Below are positions 1-8,318 of a stretch of 64,000 nucleotides of DNA, piece after piece. The stretch lies in assembly GCF_014647595.1 (NCBI RefSeq), contig NZ_BMPM01000011.1, forward strand, positions 62,001 through 126,000, in the 5' to 3' direction. The position numbers and the translations under genes are program-made. Source of the stretch: Paenarthrobacter histidinolovorans (GTDB taxonomy: Bacteria > Actinomycetota > Actinomycetes > Actinomycetales > Micrococcaceae). The notes under the pieces are model-generated. The model was not told where the DNA came from. It did no database searches and saw nothing but the letters and a program-made list of their open reading frames with translations. How positions within the stretch are numbered: the first letter of the stretch is position 1; each line of letters starts with the position of its first letter.

Positions 1-587
1 TCCACCACTCCAGGGGCTACCGAGTTCACGGTGATTTCCCGGGGTCCCAAGTGCTTGGCGAGGGTCAAGGTGAAGGCTTCGATGGCGCCCTTGGTGAGGG
101 CGTAACCAATGATTTCCGGGAATGCTATGCGGGTCACGCCGGAGGAGATGTTGATGATGCGGCCCCCGTCAGCGATCCGGGTCAGCCCTTCTTTCACGAT
201 GAAGTACGGCGCATTGACGTTGATGGCCTGCTGGGTTAGGAAGTCTTCCCGGCTGAAGTCCTCAATCGCTCCTCGCAGGGTGACCCCGGCATTGTTCACG
301 AGAACGTGGATCGGCTGGTTCAAGACGCCGGCTTCGGCCGCGGCTTTGTCGTAGGCCGCCCAGAAATCCTGTGCCGCGGTATCGGCTCCAAGGTCTGCTT
401 GGAAAGGGAAGGCCTTGCCACCCGCAGCTTCGATTGAGGCCACCACTGCGGCGGCCGCGTCCTTGTCCTTTCCGTAGTGGACGGCGACAGTCAGGCCTGC
501 TGCGGCAAGGCGGGATGAGATTGCCGCGCCGATACCTCGGCTGGCTCCGGTGACAACGGCGATGTGTTCTTTGTGTGTTTCGCTCAT
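1..587 (-). CDS. SDR family oxidoreductase, 3' end outside the window
   Basis: Classical short-chain dehydrogenase/reductase, an NAD(P)(H)-dependent cytosolic oxidoreductase of unknown substrate. Reading the minus strand from the ATG at 587 gives about 195 residues and runs off the left edge, so the C-terminal substrate loop is missing. Visible motifs are the cofactor glycine motif TGASRGIG near residues 14-21, the NNAG motif, the catalytic Ser in NISSG and the YxxxK pair in GYALTKGA. It resembles 3-oxoacyl-ACP-reductase-type SDRs. It is divergent from a TetR gene about 160 bp away, the usual arrangement for a regulator and its target, so it is probably controlled by that regulator (inference). 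Confidence 0.9.
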   Translation of the reverse strand, partial: MSETHKEHIAVVTGASRGIGAAISSRLAAAGLTVAVHYGKDKDAAAAVVASIEAAGGKAFPFQADLGADTAAQDFWAAYDKAAAEAGVLNQPIHVLVNNAGVTLRGAIEDFSREDFLTQQAINVNAPYFIVKEGLTRIADGGRIINISSGVTRIAFPEIIGYALTKGAIEAFTLTLAKHLGPREITVNSVAPGVV

Positions 588-746
588 GAATGAGATACTT
601 GCATACGTTTAGCGATCACTACAAGAAAGATGTCGAAAACTTATTTGTGGCGCTGGCCACAGCAGATAAACCACTCTCGTGGAGGCGGCTGGAATAGAAA
701 CAAGCTGCTGGGGGCTCTTCTTGAGAGGATCAACGAGAGGACGAAG

Positions 747-1343
747 ATGTCAGGAAAAGCGGGCCAAGGCCGGAAATTTAATATCGACGATGCTTTGGAA
801 GCGGCCACCCTTGTCTTTTGGGACAGTGGGTATGAGGGCACCTCCTTGGCTGAGCTCACCAAGGCCATGGGCATAAATCCGCCCAGCCTTTATAAGGCTT
901 TCGGCTCCAAGGAGGACCTCTTCTTCTCCGTGGTGGACCATTACAACGCCACCCACGGAAACTTCATGTCCGTGGCTTTTGCAGAGGAGGATTCGGGTCT
1001 GAACCTCATGCGGCGGCTGCTGATTGAAGCTGCCGACCATTACCCGTCAAAGACGTTTCCGGGGGGCTGTCTGGTGATCAGTTCCGCCGTCGCGGTCACG
1101 TCCGCGAACCGCCACGTCGCAGACCGCCTGTCCAAGATGCGCAACGACAACATCCTGGCCATGGCGGAAGCACTGACGCGGGACCGCGACGCCGGCAGGA
1201 TCCCCCAGTCAACCGATACTCATGCGATGGCGGCCTTCGTTGGAGCCACGCTGCAGGGAATGAGCCAGCAAGCCCGGGACGGGGCCAGCAAAGAGGATCT
1301 CCTCCGTATCGCCCACTACGCCATCAGTGCAATCGAGGCCTGA
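747..1343 (+). CDS. TetR/AcrR family transcriptional regulator
   Basis: One-component repressor of about 198 residues. The N-terminal helix-turn-helix is visible as FNIDDALEAATLVFWDSGY followed by TSLAELTKAMGINPPSLYKAFGSK, the standard TetR DNA-binding core ending in the recognition helix and the YxxFxSKE segment. The rest is an all-helical ligand-binding domain whose ligand cannot be read from sequence. An in-frame ATG lies at 630, but the ATG at 747 has a GAGAGG ribosome site and begins directly before the TetR fold, so I prefer 747. The gene is divergent from the SDR gene and probably represses it and itself. I found no clear palindromic operator in the 588-746 gap. Confidence 0.88.
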   Translation: MSGKAGQGRKFNIDDALEAATLVFWDSGYEGTSLAELTKAMGINPPSLYKAFGSKEDLFFSVVDHYNATHGNFMSVAFAEEDSGLNLMRRLLIEAADHYPSKTFPGGCLVISSAVAVTSANRHVADRLSKMRNDNILAMAEALTRDRDAGRIPQSTDTHAMAAFVGATLQGMSQQARDGASKEDLLRIAHYAISAIEA

Positions 1344-1549
1344 CAGGCTAAAAGGGCCGGAGGCGGTTGGCTGACCGTCCAAGCCGGGAGAGCCTCTTTG
1401 GGATTGAGCGCTGTCAGCCCCTGTGCTACTGACCAGCCATGATTCAGAACGTTGTGCGGCCGTCCATAACAAAGCGCCACTCGCTTGCATAGGGTTGAAG
1501 AGATCTGCTTCACAAAGTACCGCGAACTACCCAAGGATGAGTTTCAACG

Positions 1550-1747
1550 ATGAAGAGCATCGCCCTCCTGCGCGAACGAGCCACCCGCGTCATGCCCACC
1601 GGTTCCCACTGCCCGGCGTCGGGCTTGTGGAGCCCGGACTGCGACCCCGATGCCGTCCAGGTTTTTGCTGAAGGCCATGTGCTGCCCGCCCACAACGGTG
1701 TGGCCACTGTCTGGCGGCGGCAGGCTGCCGCTGAAGTCCCGGCATGA
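1550..1747 (+). CDS. hypothetical protein, 65 aa
   Basis: Small soluble protein with no family I recognise. It contains a pair of cysteines (HCPASGLWSPDC) and a conserved-looking stretch ending in ATVWRRQ. Its stop overlaps the ATG of the next small gene by ATGA, which supports both being translated as a coupled pair. The ribosome site is weak (AAGGATGAG about 14 bases upstream). The roughly 200 bp between this gene and the TetR gene show no recognisable gene. No function is proposed. Confidence 0.55.
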   Translation: MKSIALLRERATRVMPTGSHCPASGLWSPDCDPDAVQVFAEGHVLPAHNGVATVWRRQAAAEVPA

Positions 1748-1974
1748 CCAGCTCCATACTGAACAGGCCGGCCGACTACCGCCACGTACCCGCTGCCGAG
1801 TGGGCCGAGCTCAGCGCCGGCGATCCCGTGTGGATTTACGACGTCGCGTGGGGTGCCGGCACGGGCCGCGTGGACGACGTGTCCAAACACCAGGAGTTGC
1901 TCTGGGTGGTCCTCGAACCGACCGGTCGCAAACTCATTTGCGGCACGGACGACGTCGAGGTCTGGTCCGTCTGA
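1744..1974 (+). CDS. hypothetical protein, 76 aa
   Basis: Small acidic, tryptophan-rich protein, probably one small beta-rich domain (WIYDVAWGAGTGRVDDV, then LLWVVLEPTGRK). It is translationally coupled to the preceding 65-aa gene through an ATGA overlap and ends just before a perfect inverted repeat likely to be a terminator. No transmembrane segment or signal peptide is seen. I do not recognise the family. The coupling and compositional similarity to real genes here make it more credible than a chance frame. Confidence 0.55.
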   Translation: MTSSILNRPADYRHVPAAEWAELSAGDPVWIYDVAWGAGTGRVDDVSKHQELLWVVLEPTGRKLICGTDDVEVWSV

Positions 1975-1986
1975 AAGACCCGCCGG

Positions 1987-2037
1987 GATGGCACTTAATA
2001 CCAATGTCTGAGCGGATCATACGTATTAAGTGCCATC
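1987..2037. terminator. 15-bp perfect inverted repeat, probable bidirectional terminator
   Basis: GATGGCACTTAATAC at 1987-2001 is repeated as its exact reverse complement at 2023-2037, with a 21-base loop. It sits between convergent genes (ends at 1974 and 2048). There is no long T tract, so intrinsic termination is likely but not certain. The arm-loop junction TTAATACCAATGT matches TTAATGCCAATGT in the hairpin at 7939-7976 at 12 of 13 bases, so the two may belong to one repeat family. Confidence 0.6.
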
Positions 2038-2047
2038 TCGGCGTCAG

Positions 2048-3091
2048 TTAATCGGCGACGAGCAACATGCTGGGGGAGCCGGTTTCCACCCGGCCCACCG
2101 GACCATCCGGTAGCCCGGTTTCCGGGTCCAGCCTGAAGCTCACGACGTCGTCCGAACCTTCGTTCGCCACGTACAGCCAGCCTTCGCGGACCAGGTGATG
2201 GCGGGGCCACTCGCCGCCGCAGGGCACCTCGCCGCGTGGCTCAAGCCCGATGCCATCAGAGGCGACCTCCAGCACGCAGATGCGGTTGGTTCCCCGCACG
2301 CCCACATAGGCGAAGCGGCCGTCCGGGGAGAGCGCGATCTCCGCGCCGGCGTCTCCGTCCTTGGCTCCCGTGGCGCTTGCCGGAACCACGGCTGCGAGCT
2401 CGTACGTACCATCCGGTTCCATCCGGACCGCTGCCACCTCCACCGAATACTCCGTGTCGACAAAGACCGTGCCACTCCGGTGGCGGGCCATGTGTCGGGG
2501 ACCCGAGCCCAGAGGGAGGACCACCTGGTGATCGGGCTTCAGGCCTTCACCCGGCACGAATCGCCACACCCGCACCAAGTCATGCCCCAGGTCAGTGGTC
2601 ATGACCCTCCCGTCGGGAAGCATCAAGCTTGAGTGGGCCCTGCTGGGCCGCTCACCAGCGGGAGCTGCAGCAGAGTGGGGATCGACGGCGGCCGCAGCGC
2701 TGGCGCGCGAGGTGATGGCGCCGTCGTCGTCCAACTCGTAGAGGATGACCTTGCCGTCGCCCCAGCAGGTGGCCACAATGAAGCGGCCCTGCGGATCAGC
2801 AGCGATGTGGCACGTGGCTTCGCCGGCGGGCCAGGGATCTCCGAAAGCCTCGAGGTTGGCTGCACCGCTCCGGCGATACGCCCGCACCGTCTTGCCTTCC
2901 TCCGCCACGGCGTAAAGCACGGGAAGCGTCGGGTGCAGCGCCAGGAAAGATGGCGAATTGGCCTCGACGGCCAAGCCAACGGATGTCAGTTGGCCGTCAT
3001 CGTCCGCCGAAAGCGCGGCGATGCCCTTGCCGTGACCGTTCCTGTCAGCGGTGTAGGAACCGGCCCAGATCAGTGATTCGTGCGTCGTCAT
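2048..3091 (-). CDS. lactonase family beta-propeller protein (6-phosphogluconolactonase-like)
   Basis: Protein of 347 residues with the repeated blade signatures of the seven-bladed lactonase/YbhE fold: GSYTADRNGHGKG at the N-terminus, then LALHPTLPVLYAV, HIAADPQGRFIVATCWGDG, GPRHMARHRSG, ALSPDGRFAYVGVRG and WLYVANEGSDDVVSFRLD. Members hydrolyse sugar lactones, though the substrate here is unknown. The ATG at 3091 is chosen because upstream sequence belongs to the preceding reductase gene, whose stop is one base away. It is the last gene of a five-gene operon with aldo/keto reductases, which fits oxidation of a sugar to a lactone followed by ring opening (inference). Confidence 0.85.
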   Translation of the reverse strand: MTTHESLIWAGSYTADRNGHGKGIAALSADDDGQLTSVGLAVEANSPSFLALHPTLPVLYAVAEEGKTVRAYRRSGAANLEAFGDPWPAGEATCHIAADPQGRFIVATCWGDGKVILYELDDDGAITSRASAAAAVDPHSAAAPAGERPSRAHSSLMLPDGRVMTTDLGHDLVRVWRFVPGEGLKPDHQVVLPLGSGPRHMARHRSGTVFVDTEYSVEVAAVRMEPDGTYELAAVVPASATGAKDGDAGAEIALSPDGRFAYVGVRGTNRICVLEVASDGIGLEPRGEVPCGGEWPRHHLVREGWLYVANEGSDDVVSFRLDPETGLPDGPVGRVETGSPSMLLVAD

Positions 3092-3092
3092 C

Positions 3093-3923
3093 TCAGTGTC
3101 CCTGAACGTCCGAGTCGACGCCGGCATCCGGCCCGGCGTCGAGAGTCTGCAGTTTGCTGAGGTCGTCCTGGTCCAGTTCGAAGTCGAAGACGTCCAGGTT
3201 CTCCTGCATTCGCTGGGGATTGGCGGTTTTGGGGATGGCAACCAATCCCTGCTGGACATGCCAGCGGAGTACTACTTGGCCCGGTGTCTTTCCGTACTTT
3301 TCACCAACTGAGGCCAGGACCGGGGCGTTCAGCAAGTCGCTGCTGGCGCCCAACGGGCTGTAGGACTCAGTGACGATTCCGTTGCTTTCGTTGAAGGCGC
3401 GGGCCGCGGTCCTGGGGATGGAAGGGCTCACCTGGATCTGGTTCACTGCTGGAACCACCTCCGTCTCCCGGAACAACTGGTCCAGGTGCGCCGGTTTGAA
3501 GTTGGACACCCCAATCGAACGCACTTTGCCGGAAGCCTGGAGCTCCTCAAACGTTTTCCACGTTGAAAGGAACTCGCCCCGGCGCGGAAGGGGCCAATGG
3601 ATGAGGAGCAGGTCAACGTAGTCCAATCCCAGGCGCTCCAGCGAGCCGTCCAGTCCGGCAATGGCCTTGCCGGACCCATGGAATTCGCCATCGAGCTTGG
3701 TAGTGATGAACAGCTCCCCACGGTCCACTCCGGACGTGCGGATGCCGTCTCCCACGCCCTTCTCATTGCCGTATTTCACCGCAGTATCGATGTGCCGGTA
3801 GCCGTGGGACACCGCCTCCACCACGGCATCGGCAACCTGGGCGTCATTCAAAGGCCAGGTGCCGAGGCCCAGTTGCGGGATCTTGTGGCCGTCGTTGAGT
3901 TCGATAAGCGGTGCACGTGTCAT
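3093..3923 (-). CDS. aldo/keto reductase, 2,5-diketo-D-gluconate reductase type
   Basis: NADPH-dependent carbonyl reductase, 276 residues, (beta/alpha)8 barrel. The catalytic tetrad is visible: Asp46 and Tyr51 in HIDTAVKYGNE, Lys76 in TTKLD and His109 in LLIHWP. The cofactor-loop signature IPKTANPQRMQENLDVFDF lies near the C-terminus, and GVSNF is also present. The closest group by pattern is AKR5-type 2,5-diketogluconate reductases, which act on many small aldehydes and ketones. It is cotranscribed with the lactonase (one-base gap) and lies 60 bp after the epimerase-like gene. Confidence 0.9.
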   Translation of the reverse strand: MTRAPLIELNDGHKIPQLGLGTWPLNDAQVADAVVEAVSHGYRHIDTAVKYGNEKGVGDGIRTSGVDRGELFITTKLDGEFHGSGKAIAGLDGSLERLGLDYVDLLLIHWPLPRRGEFLSTWKTFEELQASGKVRSIGVSNFKPAHLDQLFRETEVVPAVNQIQVSPSIPRTAARAFNESNGIVTESYSPLGASSDLLNAPVLASVGEKYGKTPGQVVLRWHVQQGLVAIPKTANPQRMQENLDVFDFELDQDDLSKLQTLDAGPDAGVDSDVQGH

Positions 3924-3983
3924 GGGCTGGGTCTCCTCCGGGTTTCTTCGTTTCTACGCTGGCCGCTTGCTGCTTGGCAACAG

Positions 3984-5021
3984 CTACCGATGCAACCAGT
4001 CATGGAGTTTGTCGCTCAGCTCCATGTAGTCCTCACTCACCACCTGCAGTTCCGGGTGGGCATCATGCCACGCCACGATCTCCCGGGCGCCATCGGCAAA
4101 CGGGATGGTGGCCCGGTAATCCGGAACCAGGGCCTTGATTTTGGAGTTGTCGAACACCACAGAGTGGGAACGGTCGCCCAGCAGGTTGGGACCGAGCTCC
4201 GGACTGTTCGCCGCGATGGTCTCCGAGGAAACGTGGAACAGCTCCGGCTCCTCCACCCCCGCAGCCCGTGCGAACAAGCGGTAAATCTGGTTCCATGGCA
4301 GGAACTCGTCCGAGGTGATCGTGTAACTCTCGCCTACAGCCTGCGGACGGCCCAGGAGGCCAACGAAGGCCTTTGCGAAGTCCCGGCTGTGGGTCAGCGT
4401 CCAGAGCGAGGTCCCATCCCCATGAACCATGACCGGCATCCCGGCGCGCATCCGGTGGATGTCAGTCCAACCGCCCACCATGGCGATCTTCGTTCGGTCA
4501 TAAGTATGGGACGGGCGAACCACCGTCAGCGGAAAATCAAGTTCGCGGTACGCCTCGAACAGCAGCTCCTCGCAGGCAATTTTGTCCCGGGAGTACTGCC
4601 AGAACGGGTTCTTCAGGGGCGTCGACTCCCTGATGGGCAGCGTCGTGGGCGGCTTCTGGTACGCCGAAGCGGAACTGATGAAGACGTACTGCCCAGTCCG
4701 CCCACGGAACATCTCCAACCCGGCCCGCGCCTGATCCGGGGTGAAGGAAATGAAGTCCGCAACGGCGTCGAACTCCCTCCCCTGCAGTACCTCACGCACG
4801 GCCTGGGGATCGCGGATGTCCGCGTGCAGTACCTCCGCGGCATCCGGGACCAGCCGACCGGCTGACCGCCCCCGGTTGAGGATGGTCAGCCGGTGGCCCA
4901 GCGCGACGGCGCGTTCAGCCGCCGCCGCGCTGATGACCCCGGTCCCGCCGATGAATAGGATGTTCCGCGGCGAAACCGTGTCCGCCGCCGCTCCGGGACT
5001 GACGGGGAGGAGATTGCTCAC
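3984..5021 (-). CDS. NAD-dependent epimerase/dehydratase-like extended SDR
   Basis: Rossmann-fold protein of 345 residues. The nucleotide motif FIGGTGVIS near residue 24 has Ser where classical epimerases have the third Gly, as in the CSP41/isoflavone-reductase-like branch. The active-site Ser/Tyr/Lys are seen in FISSASAYQ and YSRDKIACEELL. The N-terminus carries a short extension before the fold. Start is a GTG at 5021 overlapping the TGA of the upstream aldo/keto reductase (GTGA), so the two are coupled. It likely acts on a nucleotide- or free-sugar-like substrate in the same pathway, but the substrate is unknown. Confidence 0.85.
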   Translation of the reverse strand: MSNLLPVSPGAAADTVSPRNILFIGGTGVISAAAAERAVALGHRLTILNRGRSAGRLVPDAAEVLHADIRDPQAVREVLQGREFDAVADFISFTPDQARAGLEMFRGRTGQYVFISSASAYQKPPTTLPIRESTPLKNPFWQYSRDKIACEELLFEAYRELDFPLTVVRPSHTYDRTKIAMVGGWTDIHRMRAGMPVMVHGDGTSLWTLTHSRDFAKAFVGLLGRPQAVGESYTITSDEFLPWNQIYRLFARAAGVEEPELFHVSSETIAANSPELGPNLLGDRSHSVVFDNSKIKALVPDYRATIPFADGAREIVAWHDAHPELQVVSEDYMELSDKLHDWLHR

Positions 5022-5989
5022 CAGGCGTAGTCTTCGGGGGCGGGGCGGTGGCCCGGGAAGATGTCATCGAGGCGTTTGAGGGCGTCCTCGTTCAGGGAAA
5101 CGTCCAGTGCGCGGATGGCTGCGTCCAACTGTTCCTGGGTACGCGGCCCAACAATCGGTGCCGTCACGGCAGGCTGGTGAAGCAGCCAAGCCAGCGCAAC
5201 ATCGCCGGGTGCGTGGCCGAGCTCGTCAGCGAAATCCTCGTACTGGCGGATCTGGTCCTCGTGCTTCTTCAAGGTCTCCAGGGCCCGTCCCTCAGTGCGG
5301 CGGACGCCTTGCTCCTCCTTCTTCAGCACGCCACCCAGCAGCCCACCCTGCAGCGGGGACCACGGGATCAGCCCCAAGCCATACTGCTGCGCGGCCGGGA
5401 TGACCTCGAGCTCCAGTTCACGCTTGAAGAGGTTGTAGATGGACTGCTCGCTCACCAAGCCGGTGTAGTTCCGGCGCCGTGCTGCTTCCTGCGCCTGGGC
5501 GATGTGCCAGCCGGCAAAGTTGCTGCTGCCGGAGTAGAGGATCTTGCCCTGCTGGACGGCAACTTCAATCGCCTGCCAGATCTCATCCCACGGAGTATCC
5601 CGATCGATGTGGTGGAACTGGTAGATGTCGATGTAGTCCGTTTGCAGCCGCTTGAGGCTCGCATCCAGTGCGCGCCGGATGTTCAGGGCGGACAGCTTAG
5701 ATTCATTGGGGCGGTCGGTCATGGTGCCGTAGAGCTTGGTGGCAAGCACGGTCCTTTCGCGGCGCTCGCCGCCCTTGGCGAACCAGCGGCCGATGATTTC
5801 CTCGGTCCAACCCCGGTGCTCCACCCCGCCATACACATTGGCGGTGTCGAAGAAGTTAATGCCGGAGTCCAACGCGGAGTCCATGATCGAATGGGCTGTT
5901 TCCTCGTCCGTCTGAGGGCCGAAGTTCATGGTTCCAAGGCAGAGGCGTGAAACTTTCAGGCCGGAACGGCCCAGATGGGTGTACTGCAT
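5018..5989 (-). CDS. aldo/keto reductase (YhdN/AKR11-like)
   Basis: NADP-dependent reductase of 323 residues, a different subfamily from its two AKR neighbours. Catalytic residues are Asp48 and Tyr53 (FFDTANVYGG), Lys85 (VLATKLYG) and His126 (IYQFHHID). YSGSSNFAGW replaces the GVSNF motif of the other family, and IPWSPLQGGLLGG is the typical late-barrel segment of this branch. An in-frame start further upstream exists, but the ATG at 5989 follows an AAAGGA ribosome site and aligns with the usual MQYTHLGRSGLKVS N-terminus. It lies 31 bp after the next AKR gene in the same operon. Confidence 0.9.
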   Translation of the reverse strand: MQYTHLGRSGLKVSRLCLGTMNFGPQTDEETAHSIMDSALDSGINFFDTANVYGGVEHRGWTEEIIGRWFAKGGERRERTVLATKLYGTMTDRPNESKLSALNIRRALDASLKRLQTDYIDIYQFHHIDRDTPWDEIWQAIEVAVQQGKILYSGSSNFAGWHIAQAQEAARRRNYTGLVSEQSIYNLFKRELELEVIPAAQQYGLGLIPWSPLQGGLLGGVLKKEEQGVRRTEGRALETLKKHEDQIRQYEDFADELGHAPGDVALAWLLHQPAVTAPIVGPRTQEQLDAAIRALDVSLNEDALKRLDDIFPGHRPAPEDYAW

Positions 5990-6020
5990 GTCTGTTGGGT
6001 CCTTTGGTTTGGCTTGTGGT

Positions 6021-6842
6021 TTAGAGCTGGGTGAAAGCGGCGACGGCGGGATCGGAACCAATGCGGGCGCCCGCCTCCAGTGCCGTAATTGCTGCCAGTT
6101 CGGACTCGGTGAGGCTCAGGTTCGCCGCGCCGAAGTTCTCCCGCATCCGGGACGAGTCCGCAGACTTGGGGATCACTATGGTTCCCTGCGCGAGGTGCCA
6201 GGCGAGGATCACCTGTGCAGGAGTAGTGCCGTGTGCTGCCGCGACAAGGGCCACCTGCTCGGCGTTCAGATCCTTGCCCTGTCCCAGCGGGCTGTATGCC
6301 TCAACGGCAATGCCAAGGTCACGGCACTTGTTGGCCAGATCTGCCTGCTGGAACGTCGGGTGGAGCTCGATCTGGTTAACCGCGGGCACTACTTCGGCTT
6401 CCCTGAGCAGCGTGTCCACGTGATCTGGCAGGAAGTTGGAAATGCCGATGGCGCGGATCTGCTTGTCCTGGTACAGCTTCTCCATTTCCTTCCAGGCCTT
6501 CGTGAAGAGGCCCTGAGACGGGACCGGCCAGTGGATCAGGTAGAGGTCAACAACTTCCAGGCCCAGGGCGTCCCGGCTCCGCTGGAAGGCATCGTAGGCT
6601 TCGCCTTGCTCACCGTTGCGAAGCTTGGTGGTCACGAAGAGCTCTTCCCGGGGGATGCCGGAGGCTTTGATGGCGGCGCCAACTCCGGCCTCGTTCCGGT
6701 AGGCGGCAGCGGTATCGATGTGGCGGTAGCCGGTTTCCAGGGCATCTTCCACCACCTTCTGCGTTTCGTCGGCAGGCACTTGGAAGACACCAAAACCCAG
6801 CTGGGGGATGGTGACGCCGTTGTTCAGTGTCAGCTCTGGCAT
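6021..6842 (-). CDS. aldo/keto reductase, 2,5-diketo-D-gluconate reductase type
   Basis: Protein of 273 residues and first gene of the five-gene minus-strand operon. The tetrad is Asp43 and Tyr48 (HIDTAAAYRNE), Lys73 (TTKLRNGE) and His104 (YLIHWPVP). GISNF and the cofactor segment IPKSADSSRMRENF are present. It is a paralogue of the gene at 3093-3923, so two AKR5-type enzymes and one AKR11-like enzyme share one transcript. Start 6842 matches the family N-terminus MPELTLNNGVTIPQLGFG. The promoter should lie in 6843-7059, shared with the divergent XRE regulator. Confidence 0.92.
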   Translation of the reverse strand: MPELTLNNGVTIPQLGFGVFQVPADETQKVVEDALETGYRHIDTAAAYRNEAGVGAAIKASGIPREELFVTTKLRNGEQGEAYDAFQRSRDALGLEVVDLYLIHWPVPSQGLFTKAWKEMEKLYQDKQIRAIGISNFLPDHVDTLLREAEVVPAVNQIELHPTFQQADLANKCRDLGIAVEAYSPLGQGKDLNAEQVALVAAAHGTTPAQVILAWHLAQGTIVIPKSADSSRMRENFGAANLSLTESELAAITALEAGARIGSDPAVAAFTQL

Positions 6843-7003
6843 GACGGTCTCCTTCGACGGGATGGTTATGGCCGTGGCACTCCGGCTTCCGGCTGCAACC
6901 GGGGAACGGTTTCCAGAAAGCGTTTTCGGAGGCTCTGTACTGAGCCTATGCAGTTTTGGCGGCAGAGTCAGCACTACAGCCTGATCCTGTTTTTCCTAGG
7001 TCT

Positions 7004-7015
7004 GGTAGTCCTACC
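7004..7015. promoter_or_regulatory. short palindrome, candidate XRE operator
   Basis: GGTAGTCCTACC, two 5-bp arms around TC, lies in the divergent region between the AKR operon and the XRE gene, 45 bp before the regulator ATG. Location suggests an operator, but the sequence is short and no second copy was found nearby. Confidence 0.3.
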
Positions 7016-7059
7016 CACAACGGTGGCCTTTCACACATCGGGGACGGCAGAATGGACGA

Positions 7060-7944
7060 ATGGGTCAAAGCGCCGAGTTCGGTAAATTCCTCAAAGTCAT
7101 GCGTGCCCGCCTCCAGCCGGAGGACGCCGGAACACAGGAATCCAGCGGTTCACGCAGAGTGCCAGGGCTTCGCCGCGAAGAGGTGGCGCGGCTCTCCGGA
7201 GTGAGCACGGACTACTACACCCGGCTGGAACAGGGCCGCAATATCCACCCTTCCAGGGCGGTCCTCGATGCCGTTGCCCGCGCGTTGCGGCTGGATGCGG
7301 GGGAGCAGGCCCACATGATGGATCTGCTCGAGCATTGCGCCAGTTCTGCAGGCAACCCCGGGCCTGTCCAGAAGGTACGTCCAGCTCTCCAGCAGTTGCT
7401 CGATGCTGTGGGAGACGTCCCGGCCATGGTTCTTGGCCGGCGTGCCGATGTCCTGGCGGGTAACCGGATGGCCCACCTTTTGTTTACGGATTTCACCGCC
7501 TTGCCGGCCGCTGAACGCAACCTCACCCGTTGGCTCATCCTGGACCCTGCAGCCGGTGCCTTGTTCCGTGACTGGAAGACCGTTGCCGCGGAAGCCGTCG
7601 GAGCCTTGCGCATGGACGTGGGCCGGCACCCCAATGACCCTGAAACAAACCAGTTGGTGGGTGAGCTGGCCGTCCACAGCGAACATTTCCGGCAGTGGTG
7701 GGCAGGGCACAGGGTGGCCACCCGGGCCGCGGGTACCGTCAGGCTGCACCACCCGGTGGTGGGGGACCTGGAACTGAACTTTGAGACGATGAGTCTCCCG
7801 GACGACCCCGACCAGCTCCTGAGGATCTATTCCGCCAAGGCCGGCTCGCCGTCGTCGGACGCTTTGACGCTGCTGAACTTTGGTGAGGTGGGTACCCCGG
7901 CTGAGTTGTCCGTGCCCGAACCTGCCCGCCGGGAAGACAGTTAA
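7060..7944 (+). CDS. XRE family regulator with MmyB-like ligand-binding domain
   Basis: Regulator of 294 residues. The N-terminal helix-turn-helix is read as VPGLRREEVARLSGVSTDYYTRLEQGRN, the hallmark of the XRE/MmyB group, where the GLRREEVA signature is nearly invariant. The second half (about residues 105-280) matches the PAS-like MmyB ligand domain (WLILDPAAGALFRDW, LVGELAVHSEHFRQWWAGH, LELNFETMSLPDDPDQLL). Homologues commonly regulate adjacent dehydrogenase or reductase genes, and here the divergent AKR operon is the obvious target. No strong ribosome site precedes the ATG at 7060. The stop codon lies in the left arm of a hairpin terminator. Confidence 0.92.
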   Translation: MGQSAEFGKFLKVMRARLQPEDAGTQESSGSRRVPGLRREEVARLSGVSTDYYTRLEQGRNIHPSRAVLDAVARALRLDAGEQAHMMDLLEHCASSAGNPGPVQKVRPALQQLLDAVGDVPAMVLGRRADVLAGNRMAHLLFTDFTALPAAERNLTRWLILDPAAGALFRDWKTVAAEAVGALRMDVGRHPNDPETNQLVGELAVHSEHFRQWWAGHRVATRAAGTVRLHHPVVGDLELNFETMSLPDDPDQLLRIYSAKAGSPSSDALTLLNFGEVGTPAELSVPEPARREDS

Positions 7945-7976
7945 TGCCAATGTTCAGTGAAACATTGGCACTAACT
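7939..7976. terminator. 16-bp hairpin between convergent genes
   Basis: AGTTAATGCCAATGTT at 7939-7954 pairs with 7961-7976 around a 6-base loop, with one mismatch. It includes the XRE stop codon and separates the convergent XRE and dodecin genes. There is no T tract. It shares TTAATGCCAATGT with the hairpin at 1987-2037 (one difference). Confidence 0.6.
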
Positions 7977-7997
7977 GGCAACTCGCGGTGAGGTCGG

Positions 7998-8207
7998 TCA
8001 GCGCTCCAGGCGGAAACCGAGCTTGATGGTGACCTGCCAGTCGGCAACCGCGCCGTCCTCGAGGTGACCGCGGATTTCTTTGACCTCAAACCAATCGAGG
8101 TTCCGCAACGTTTGGGACGCTGTGGCGATGCCATTCTTGATGGCGTCGTCCACGCCCTCTGTGGAAGTTCCTACAATTTCGGAAACGCTATACGTGTGGC
8201 CAGCCAT
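7998..8207 (-). CDS. dodecin (flavin-binding dodecamer)
   Basis: Dodecins are about 70-residue proteins that form hollow dodecamers storing or buffering flavins. This 69-residue protein has the whole signature: HTYSVSEIVGTSTEGVDDAI, then LRNLDWFEVKEIRGHL with the flavin-stacking Trp, and WQVTIKLGFRLE at the end. It closely follows the mycobacterial dodecin I know as Rv1498A. An in-frame start lies five codons further upstream, but the ATG at 8207 has GAGGAG six bases before it and matches the family N-terminus. It is transcribed alone, convergent with the XRE gene. Confidence 0.93.
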   Translation of the reverse strand: MAGHTYSVSEIVGTSTEGVDDAIKNGIATASQTLRNLDWFEVKEIRGHLEDGAVADWQVTIKLGFRLER

Positions 8208-8318
8208 GGTGCTCCTCATCAACGTGTTACGAATCTTTGGAAAAGAAATCAGACCCGCAGGGCGGGCTGTCCATGCAGACTAGCCCACGGATCCCTTGGC
8301 GGCCAGAGGTCCCGCGGG

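Noticed and set aside
588..746. TetR operator
   Set aside because: I looked for inverted repeats between the SDR and TetR genes and found none long enough to trust.
1510..2004. 164-codon minus-strand frame
   Set aside because: It overlaps two small plus-strand genes that are coupled by ATGA and has no recognisable domain.
3597..4865. 422-codon plus-strand frame
   Set aside because: Antisense to the AKR and epimerase genes, both of which carry complete catalytic motifs.
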